Assembly: GCA_049604415.1 (NCBI GenBank)
Contig: JBMYTN010000037.1
Coordinates: forward strand, 1 to 39,198
DNA length: 39,198 nucleotides
Direction: 5' to 3'
From: JBMYTN01 sp049604415
GTDB taxonomy: Bacteria > Pseudomonadota > Alphaproteobacteria > Rhodospirillales > Rhodospirillaceae
The notes beneath the pieces were generated by a model. It saw only the letters and a program-made list of their open reading frames with translations, did not search any database and had not been told where the DNA came from. The stretch's first letter is position 1. Each line of letters starts with the position of its first letter. Below, piece after piece: positions 32,886-39,198 of the stretch. The translations under genes and the position numbers were made by a program.

Positions 32886-32903
32886 GCAAACCGCCGGTTG
32901 GGC

Positions 32904-33473
32904 CTACAACATCTCCCGATAGGACTCGGCCAGTGTGACATATTTCTGGGCGCTGACAGGGAAATAGGCGATTTCCTCAGGGGTCAGCGGGCGCTTTTCC
33001 TTCGCCGGGCTGCCCGCCCAAAGGGATCCCTGCTCCACAGTCTTGCCCGGCGTGACCAGGGCACCGGCGCCAACCATGCTGGCTTTGGCAAGCGTTGCAC
33101 CATCCATCACCGTCGCCCCCATGCCGACAAAACACAGGTCTTCCAGGGTGCAGGCGTGCAGCAAGGCCTTATGGCCGATGGTGATGTCATCGCCGATATA
33201 AGTGCCGAATTTTCCGCCGGTGACATGAACCACCGTGCCGTCTTGGATGTTGGTGCGCTTGCCGATGCGGATCTCATGCACATCACCGCGCACCACACAG
33301 CCAAACCAGACACTGGATTGGGAGCCGATTTCCACATCGCCGATCACCACGGCCCCCGGCGCAATAAACGCATCAGCGGCAATGCGCGGCCATACCCCGT
33401 GATGGGGCAAGATGATCGGAGCCGTCGGAGAGGGCACCACAGGCGGCATGGGCATCAACGCTTCATCGGACAT
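32904..33473 (-). CDS. Gamma-carbonic anhydrase-like hexapeptide-repeat protein
   Basis: The 189-aa product is a left-handed beta-helix protein. Visible repeats include AVVIGDVEIGSQSSVWFGCVVRG, here as residues 43-65, and the metal-site histidines in TVVHVTGG, IGHKALLHAC. The RGDVHEIRIGKRTNIQDG segment is diagnostic of the YrdA/PaaY-like gamma-CA family. A C-terminal helix (SAQKYVTLAESYREML) closes the trimer. The three zinc histidines seem present, but many members have no proven activity. GAGG lies five bases before the ATG at 33473. The gene follows argC on the same strand, with a terminator between. Confidence 0.85.
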   Translation of the reverse strand: MSDEALMPMPPVVPSPTAPIILPHHGVWPRIAADAFIAPGAVVIGDVEIGSQSSVWFGCVVRGDVHEIRIGKRTNIQDGTVVHVTGGKFGTYIGDDITIGHKALLHACTLEDLCFVGMGATVMDGATLAKASMVGAGALVTPGKTVEQGSLWAGSPAKEKRPLTPEEIAYFPVSAQKYVTLAESYREML

Positions 33474-33497
33474 CATCACCTCAAATCTTAATCAGAC

Positions 33498-33525
33498 AAA
33501 AACGACGAGGCCCGCTCCGGGCCTC
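33498..33525 (-). terminator. Terminator after argC
   Basis: GAGGCCCG (33507-33514) and CGGGCCTC (33518-33525) form a perfect 8-bp stem with a three-base loop, followed on the minus strand by CGTCG and five T residues. It separates argC from the carbonic-anhydrase-like gene. Confidence 0.7.
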
Positions 33526-33549
33526 CCACCCCTCCGATCATCGCCGCCA

Positions 33550-34638
33550 TTAGGGGAACAGGGCCTGTTGCTCCAGCCCCATAGTTTCGGGGAAGCCGCA
33601 CATGACATTCATATCCTGAACCGCCTGCCCGGAGGCTCCTTTGACGAGATTGTCCTCGGCCACCACCAAAATGGCCCGTCCCGGGGCGCGATCGGCATGG
33701 ACGGAGATCAGAACATGGTTGGACCCCCGGACATGGCGGGTATGGGGGGCCCCGCCGCCCTCCGGCAACACATGCACAAAGGGTTCGTCGCGACCAAACC
33801 GCGCCGCCAAATGGGACCGGAGACCACCAGCATCCTGTCCCGGTGCCAAGGTCACATAAATGGTGTGCAAGATGCCCCGGTTCATGGGCATCAAATGCGG
33901 TGTGAAGGTTGCCAACACCGGCTTGCCTGCAGCAGCAGAGAGGCCCTGTTCGATTTCCGCGCAATGCCGATGCCCGGCAATGCCATAGGGGTGAATGCCT
34001 TCGGACACCTCACAATGCAAGGAGCCCTCCTTCGGTCCCCGCCCGGCCCCGGACACGCCAGATTTGGCATCAATGATAATGCCATCGGTGGCAATCAATC
34101 CGGCTTCCACGAGCGGCACCAGGGCCAATTGCGCCCCGGTGGGATAGCATCCCGGCACGGCGACAAGGCGGGCTTTGGCAATGGCATCGCGGTGCAATTC
34201 GGTCAGGCCATAGACGGCCTCTGGCTGAAGATCCGGCGCGGCATGGGGTTTGCCATACCACTGCTCATAGGCACCCAAATCCGCCAGCCGGAAGTCAGCC
34301 GACAAATCGGCGATCTTAATCCTCTGGCCATGGGGTCCATTCATAACCCCGGCCAAAACCTCCTGTGTGGTGCCATGGGGCAGCGCACAAAAGACAAAAT
34401 CAATCTCGGCCCAGGGCACATCTCCAATGGCCACCAGATCCGGCAGATCCAATATGGCCAGATGAGGAAAGACACTGCCCATGGTCTGACCAACTTTGCG
34501 ATCAGCGGTCAAGGCGGCCAGGCGCACACGCGGGTGACGGCACAGCAGACGCACCAACTCTGCTCCCGTGTAACCGCTTGCGCCCAAAATCGCGACGGAC
34601 AGCTGCGCCGTCGCATCCGCTCCCGCATCTACCACCAT
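33550..34638 (-). CDS. argC: N-acetyl-gamma-glutamyl-phosphate reductase
   Basis: The 362-aa enzyme reduces N-acetylglutamyl phosphate with NADPH in arginine synthesis. The N-terminus holds the nucleotide motif GASGYTGAELVRLL. The catalytic Cys is C164 in VPGCYPTGA. The GIHPYGIAGHRHCAEIEQ segment with the active-site His and the C-terminal EDNLVKGASGQAVQDMN are typical. I chose the ATG at 34638, with GGAG nine bases upstream; an in-frame extension to 34698 is unlikely. The length fits the long, approximately 350-aa class. Confidence 0.95.
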   Translation of the reverse strand: MVVDAGADATAQLSVAILGASGYTGAELVRLLCRHPRVRLAALTADRKVGQTMGSVFPHLAILDLPDLVAIGDVPWAEIDFVFCALPHGTTQEVLAGVMNGPHGQRIKIADLSADFRLADLGAYEQWYGKPHAAPDLQPEAVYGLTELHRDAIAKARLVAVPGCYPTGAQLALVPLVEAGLIATDGIIIDAKSGVSGAGRGPKEGSLHCEVSEGIHPYGIAGHRHCAEIEQGLSAAAGKPVLATFTPHLMPMNRGILHTIYVTLAPGQDAGGLRSHLAARFGRDEPFVHVLPEGGGAPHTRHVRGSNHVLISVHADRAPGRAILVVAEDNLVKGASGQAVQDMNVMCGFPETMGLEQQALFP

Positions 34639-34790
34639 GGGTCTGATCTCCAAAAAATAGGGGGACGCAGAAGTACCACTCCCCCCATCCCCGAGCAAGC
34701 CAGACCGGCATTTTGGAAACGGCGCGGTCTTTACTGTTGTTAAGACTCTGCATGCTATGGTCCGTCAGTTTGCCACCCCTTCGGACGAAG

Positions 34791-36167
34791 ATGACACAGA
34801 CGGACCGCCCCATTCGCCCAACTGACGGAACCGCATCGCGGATCCGAAGCTGCGCGCGCCTGCCCTTTGGGCTCGCCGCTTTGGCGATCCTGATCGGCAG
34901 CATCGGCGGCGTGACGATCCCAGCATCCCCGAGCTTAAGCCAGGACCAGATCCAACAAGGGCTGGACGCGGTGCCCCGGGCCCGCCTGCGCAAGGCGATT
35001 GATCGCTGTATTCAACAACGGGGGGCGACGGGCAGTGATATTGGCGAGATCTTGTTCGATCCGGTCACCGGAGAAATCAAATATCGCTGTGACGGGGATG
35101 AAGATGGGGAGTTTCGGCCCTTCGTCGAGCAGAATGCTCCACCAGCCTCAGCCGGAGAGGGGCAAGCCGGAACGGCGGGCACGACAACAGGAGCCACAAC
35201 CGGTACTGGACCGGAGGTCCCCCCGCCCCGCCCCCGCCCGACAGACGATCCCGGCGCTGGATCCGAGCCTGATAACGCAAACATCGCGACCCAGCCGCGC
35301 GATTTCGGCGCTGAAGCGGCCTATGTCAATCGGCCCTCGACCCCGCCGCCAACACGGCCGGAGGATTGTGTCGGGATCCACCCCTATTACCAAAGCTTCC
35401 CGGCCTGTGTGGTGGCCCGCCGCATGGGGTTGCTGGACCCGCCAAGTTCCGACCCCGACGATCTGCCCCCGGCCTTTATCCCTGCGCAACAATCCGAGGG
35501 TGGGACCTCCGAAGCCCAAACCCAGCCTCAACCACAATTTCAGCCGCCGGAAAGTCCTACAGCGGCCCAGGCAATCCCCCAGGGCCCCACGACCCTCCCG
35601 CGCAATGCGGCGGAACAGGCCGCGCGGGACCGACAGGCCGCTCGGGCCGCCCAGATCGCAGCGGAACAGGCCGCCGAGCCGGTGGGTGAAGTGGCCCCGG
35701 AGCCGGACACGCCGATTGATTGGATCGGTATGGCGCTGTGGGCGGGCTATGGCCTATTGGGGTTACTGGGTCTGGGGGCGTTCGCGGTTTTCTTGATTAC
35801 GCTGTTTAACCGCATGCGGATGAACAAGCGGGAACTGGAAAACCCGGCTGACCCTTATGCGGCTTACTTTGACCGTGATCCAGCCTTTGGCCCCGCCGAT
35901 GGAGAGGCTGGGGGCAAAGACGACGAGGAGGACGATCCGGGCGGCCTTGCCATGTCGATGGGTCCGGGCTCTGAGTTGAGCAAGTTTATCGAAGAGGATG
36001 GCGAAGGCGGTTTCGATCCGGATTTGGATGCGGAAGAAACCCAGCCGCTGTTCGGTCACTTGGATATCCCGGAGGACGACTCTGGAAGCGGCGGTAAAGC
36101 CATGGGCGGGGCGGATGATGACATTTCCCGCGCTCTGGAAGCCGCCTTAGACGAAAAAGTCCCCTAA
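34791..36167 (+). CDS. Proline-rich single-span membrane protein
   Basis: The 458-aa product is not recognised. It has an N-terminal hydrophobic segment (FGLAALAILIGSIGGVTIPA) that is a signal peptide or anchor, a domain with two Cys-containing parts (IDRCIQQRGATGSDIGEILF and PEDCVGIHPYYQSFPACVV), long Pro/Gln/Ala-rich linkers, a second membrane helix around residues 305-330 (MALWAGYGLLGLLGLGAFAV), and an acidic cytoplasmic tail rich in Asp, Glu and Gly. The exact start is uncertain; I chose the ATG at 34791 because it leads straight into a basic stretch and the hydrophobic segment. It could be an envelope scaffold or secretion partner, but nothing decides this. Confidence 0.6.
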   Translation: MTQTDRPIRPTDGTASRIRSCARLPFGLAALAILIGSIGGVTIPASPSLSQDQIQQGLDAVPRARLRKAIDRCIQQRGATGSDIGEILFDPVTGEIKYRCDGDEDGEFRPFVEQNAPPASAGEGQAGTAGTTTGATTGTGPEVPPPRPRPTDDPGAGSEPDNANIATQPRDFGAEAAYVNRPSTPPPTRPEDCVGIHPYYQSFPACVVARRMGLLDPPSSDPDDLPPAFIPAQQSEGGTSEAQTQPQPQFQPPESPTAAQAIPQGPTTLPRNAAEQAARDRQAARAAQIAAEQAAEPVGEVAPEPDTPIDWIGMALWAGYGLLGLLGLGAFAVFLITLFNRMRMNKRELENPADPYAAYFDRDPAFGPADGEAGGKDDEEDDPGGLAMSMGPGSELSKFIEEDGEGGFDPDLDAEETQPLFGHLDIPEDDSGSGGKAMGGADDDISRALEAALDEKVP

Positions 36168-36418
36168 AGTTTATGACGGGCTTATGACATTTGGCGTGAG
36201 CACCCCGATAATATCCATTTCTTCCGTATGGTTTTACAGTTTTTAATAGGATCACCCATCGATTCCTCTTATCGTTCTGTTGGGGGAAAACCCGACCATT
36301 CCAGGGATTTGTTTGGTCTGTAAGGCTGTGCTTCAGAAGCCTGCCGAACAGGCTACTCGCCGGGGATGATCGGTCGAAAGCGTGGCCATAACGCGCTGGG
36401 GACGGACCAAAAAAACCA

Positions 36419-38266
36419 ATGGCGACGGTGCTCAAACCTATCAGGAAGCGAGATCTTGCTTCCAAAGCGGTCGATGTGAACCGGCGAGATCCTCTCCGCC
36501 GCTTGGTTCGCAGTCGCTTTGGCGCACCAATGGTCGCTGTGCTCCTGCTCCTGCTGCTCCATCTGTTGGTTGGAGGCCTCCTGCTCCAGTCCTTGGCCAA
36601 TGCCGAGCGCCGCTCTGACCAAATCGCCTTTCGCGCCGATTTAACCAGCCTTGCCAATCGGGTCACTGCCGCGCTGACTGCCGCCTCAGGGGCCGGGGAC
36701 GAACTCGCCGATCACCTGGCAGCCCATTTGGGCCAAAGCGACGGGACCTTGAGCCAAGAAGATTGGAACGGGTTGGCGGCCTCCCATGTCAGGCATATTC
36801 CGCTCTTGCGCAATTTGGGACTCTCTGAAGGCTTCAAAATTGCCTTTGTGTTTCCCAGTGCCGGCAATCAGTCCGCCCTTGGCCTAGACTATCGCAAAAT
36901 CCCGACGCAATGGCCTGGGGTTGCCCAAACATACCAAACCCGAAACGGCCTGATGACCGGGCCGATCCCGCTGGCCCAAGGAACCCAAGCGATGATTTAT
37001 CGGGTTCCTGTGTTCCGGCGTGACCAGCGCCCATTGTCCACCCTCGACGACGACCATCACCGAACGCCCTTGGCAACGCTCCCACCCCCTTTGGGGCCAG
37101 ATGAGCTGGAGGCAGATCCTGCCTTCTTTGGCATCCTCTCCTTGGTTCTCGATCAGCGGGAAATCGAAAAACTCCTGTTTCGGCAAAGCGCCACCGCAAC
37201 AGAAGGCGGTGTGCTCTTGGCCTTGGGCATTGTCGGAAAATCAGGGGGCGAGACGGATGCGGTGCTCATCGCCGGATCACCCCGGGCGATGTCCGCCCAA
37301 TCAGAACAAATCACCCTTCCGATCGCCGGGCAAAACTGGACCCTGTTCGCGCAAGCGCCCTTCGGTGGATCATCGCTAACCTCCTCCCACATGGTTCTGG
37401 TCCTGTCGGGCTTGGCAGTTTTGTTCATTCCTTGTGCCGTTCTGCTGGCCGTTAGCCTGCGGTCGTTGCGGCAGCGCTATGCCATTGAAGACCAGTTGAC
37501 CGAAGCCCTCCGCGAGGCCTCGACGGCCCAGGGCGCGTTGACCAAAGCCCGTGACACCCTCTCAGAAGCGGAAAAGCTGGCAGGCTTGGGCAGCCTGGTC
37601 AGCGCCATCGGACGAGAGCTGACCGGACCGCTGGGCTCTGGCATTACGGCGACCTCCCATCTGGAGCATCGGGCCAAGGAGTTCCGTCCCAAGCTGGACA
37701 AGCCGAAACGCTCCGAGGTGCAACATTTTATTGATGACGTTGAATCTCTGGCCGCTCTGGCCAATCGGACGGCACAGCGCTCTGCCGCTCTGATCGAGAG
37801 CTTCCGCAGCATCGCTGAAGATCTGGCAGACAACACGTCGCGCAGTGCGGATCTGGGCGGCTATCTGATGGATATTCGGGCTTGTCTGATCCCCAGCCTG
37901 CGGATCCATGCCATTGACCTGGAAGTATCTTGTCCGGAAGGCATCACCATCAACGGGCCCATGGGCCTGCTGTTTCGCACTTTGAGCGAGCCGATCCTGT
38001 TGCGGGCCTCCCAAGGGGGCCACAAGGTTTTTCAACTCCATGCCACCCTGGCCGGTCCTGACCGGGTCCGCTTGACGCTGACCCTCCCCCATGCGGAATT
38101 AGACAATCCGGACGAAGCCAACCGGGCCGTCCTGGCGATATGCGATCAATCCTGCCAAAGACTGGCCGACGCATGGGATGGGACCTGCTTCACGGACCGC
38201 AGCGCAACCGAGATTTCGCTGATCCTGGAGTTACGTCGGAGCGGGCACAGCGGCTCTCGGGCTTGA
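36419..38266 (+). CDS. CHASE-domain histidine kinase-like protein, probably without kinase activity
   Basis: The 615-aa membrane protein has a first membrane helix (about 36-58), a periplasmic CHASE-type sensor domain (LGLDYRKIPTQWPGVAQTYQ, LMTGPIPLAQG, YRVPVFRR), a second helix (about 325-348), a coiled coil, and a HisKA-like H-box region, LAGLGSLVSAIGRELTGPLG. In active kinases this segment reads A-H-E; here the His is replaced by Arg399 (G-R-E). The C-terminal ATPase-like region has no recognisable N, G1 or G2 box. It may have evolved into a regulator without phosphotransfer. No response regulator is adjacent. The start at 36419 has only a weak ribosome site. Confidence 0.7.
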   Translation: MATVLKPIRKRDLASKAVDVNRRDPLRRLVRSRFGAPMVAVLLLLLLHLLVGGLLLQSLANAERRSDQIAFRADLTSLANRVTAALTAASGAGDELADHLAAHLGQSDGTLSQEDWNGLAASHVRHIPLLRNLGLSEGFKIAFVFPSAGNQSALGLDYRKIPTQWPGVAQTYQTRNGLMTGPIPLAQGTQAMIYRVPVFRRDQRPLSTLDDDHHRTPLATLPPPLGPDELEADPAFFGILSLVLDQREIEKLLFRQSATATEGGVLLALGIVGKSGGETDAVLIAGSPRAMSAQSEQITLPIAGQNWTLFAQAPFGGSSLTSSHMVLVLSGLAVLFIPCAVLLAVSLRSLRQRYAIEDQLTEALREASTAQGALTKARDTLSEAEKLAGLGSLVSAIGRELTGPLGSGITATSHLEHRAKEFRPKLDKPKRSEVQHFIDDVESLAALANRTAQRSAALIESFRSIAEDLADNTSRSADLGGYLMDIRACLIPSLRIHAIDLEVSCPEGITINGPMGLLFRTLSEPILLRASQGGHKVFQLHATLAGPDRVRLTLTLPHAELDNPDEANRAVLAICDQSCQRLADAWDGTCFTDRSATEISLILELRRSGHSGSRA

Positions 38267-38320
38267 AACCAACCCAGTACCGCAAAACCGGAACACCAAT
38301 CCGAAGCCGCTCCAGCATTT

Positions 38321-38335
38321 TTTTGCATTGCAAAA
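38321..38335. promoter_or_regulatory. Inverted repeat, possible PHA-regulator operator
   Basis: TTTTGCA and TGCAAAA are perfect arms around one central T, 53 bases before the next ATG. The half-site TTGCAAAA also occurs upstream of phaC (27602-27609). PhaR proteins are known to bind TGC-rich sites at PHA synthase and phasin genes, so a shared regulator is plausible. Confidence 0.45.
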
Positions 38336-38387
38336 TAACCCCGGCGGCGCAATGCTGCAGCGCACGCAACGCAGCAGAGAGCCCGAC

Positions 38388-39002
38388 ATGTTTCCCTTCT
38401 TTGGTTTTCCGATGACCCCGCTTTCCGGGTTTGGCCCCGGCACTCAAACGGGTGCCAAAGAGGCATCGACGGGCTCCGCACCGGATCCGCTCGCCGCAAT
38501 GATGGCACCTTGGATGGCGTTGATGGGTGGCCTGCCTAGCATGGCAGGATCGAACCCATGGTCCGCAACTGCGAATGATCAAACCAGCGCCACGCTATCG
38601 GCCTTTGGATTTCCGATGGCCGGTTTAGTGGGGATGATGCCCTTTGGTGCCGGTCTGGCCGGTCCGCTGACCGGGTCGGCCATGCCCTCTGCCACTTTTT
38701 TCTCCAATCCCCTGGCCGCCTCCTTCTCGCCAACCAATTGGATGGGAGGTTCAATGATGGGGGCAGCGCTCGATCAAGCATTCCGGTCGGCCAATCAAGC
38801 CAGCGAGGCCCTGGTGGATGCCTGGACCAAAAGCCCGGGCGGACCGGTTTCCATCACCGTGCGCAACACCGATGGGCCTCTGGCGGTGTTTGTTGGCGTG
38901 ATGGTGGCGCCCAAAGACGCCTTGCCGAGCGTCGAAGGTCCGTGGACCGGCCCGGAAGGGGTGACCGTGGAATGGCCAGCCCTCAGTGGGGCGAAGGATT
39001 AA
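38388..39002 (+). CDS. Met/Gly/Pro-rich protein, possible PHA-granule protein
   Basis: The 204-aa product is not recognised. The N-terminal two-thirds are unusually rich in Met, Gly, Pro and Phe (MFPFFGFPMTPLSGFG, AAMMAPWMALMGGLP, GLVGMMPFGAGLAG), followed by an amphipathic helix (GAALDQAFRSANQASEALVD) and a short beta-type tail. There is no signal peptide or ordinary transmembrane pattern, so it looks like a protein that coats a hydrophobic surface. With a palindrome resembling the phaC upstream site before it, a phasin-like granule role is a reasonable guess. An in-frame ATG at 38352 is an alternative start. Its stop overlaps the stop of the convergent tautomerase fragment. Confidence 0.6.
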   Translation: MFPFFGFPMTPLSGFGPGTQTGAKEASTGSAPDPLAAMMAPWMALMGGLPSMAGSNPWSATANDQTSATLSAFGFPMAGLVGMMPFGAGLAGPLTGSAMPSATFFSNPLAASFSPTNWMGGSMMGAALDQAFRSANQASEALVDAWTKSPGGPVSITVRNTDGPLAVFVGVMVAPKDALPSVEGPWTGPEGVTVEWPALSGAKD

Positions 39003-39130
39003 GCGCTCGATTTTCGCTTGGTTTTGTATTCATCGGTCAGCATGCCCGAGAAGCCCCAATTCTCTTCGGCGACTTCGTCGATGACAATGTGGATGGTTTC
39101 CGGGCGCTTGCCCAGCCGATCCGCAAGAGC
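38999..39130 (-). pseudogene. 3' fragment of a 4-oxalocrotonate tautomerase-like gene
   Basis: The 43 residues encoded here (ALADRLGKRPETIHIVIDEV, then AEENWGFSGMLTDEYKTKR) match the C-terminal half of small tautomerase-family proteins. The codon directly upstream is TGA (complement of 39131-39133), and the sequence beyond to the window edge does not continue the family. The N-terminal catalytic Pro is therefore missing. The gene seems broken by a deletion or insertion, although a sequencing error cannot be excluded from this window. Confidence 0.6.
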
Positions 39131-39198
39131 TCATTTCGATCATATCGGTTCATTCTGACGGAGTGCATTTGTGACCACAGCATTTTCAGCCGAAGTGG

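Overview
The window is about half integrated mobile element and half ordinary chromosome of an alphaproteobacterium. Rhodospirillales-like is my best guess, from the aminotransferase-hom-recJ order, the class I PHA synthase and the GC-rich coding style; this is inference, not a database result.

Left part (355-20528): an element of about 20.2 kb integrated in the 3' end of tRNA-Glu(UUC). A 23-bp direct repeat marks attL (355-377) and attR (20506-20528). Copies of the heptamer TTTGTAC lie just inside both ends and are probably integrase arm sites. From the right end inward come: a tyrosine integrase (minus strand); a small AT-rich membrane-anchored cargo gene on the plus strand with its own promoter; a control region with no recognisable repressor; a four-gene operon of ATGA-coupled small genes led by an AlpA/MerR-like DNA-binding protein; two more very small coupled genes; a strongly structured non-coding segment; a 1274-aa primase-helicase; and a long leftward late operon. 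The late operon reads: two unknown genes, a tail assembly chaperone-like gene, a coiled-coil gene, a GpZ-like protein, TerS, TerL (GpA type), portal (lambda gpB type), a possible scaffold, a collagen-like fibre, a tape measure protein, a gpW-like head-tail joiner, and a strong terminator. I find no major capsid protein, decoration protein, tail tube, baseplate or lysis gene, although every gene is open and tightly coupled. The most interesting reading is a phage satellite that carries its own packaging, neck and tape-measure parts and borrows capsid and tail tube from a helper. A degenerate prophage is the main alternative.

Right part (20512-39198), chromosome: tRNA-Glu; an exported FecR-domain protein; recJ, hom and an alanine/LL-DAP-type aminotransferase (minus strand); an OmpA-like lipoprotein; the PHA synthase phaC (plus) with a small secreted protein behind it; an unrecognised 228-aa gene; an ArsR-type regulator with a PF03773/ArsP-like permease; a small lipoprotein; a gamma-carbonic-anhydrase-like protein and argC (minus); a proline-rich single-span membrane protein; a CHASE-domain protein resembling a histidine kinase that has lost its phospho-accepting His; a Met/Gly-rich protein that may be linked to PHA granules; and, at the edge, the 3' fragment of a tautomerase gene with an in-frame stop directly upstream.
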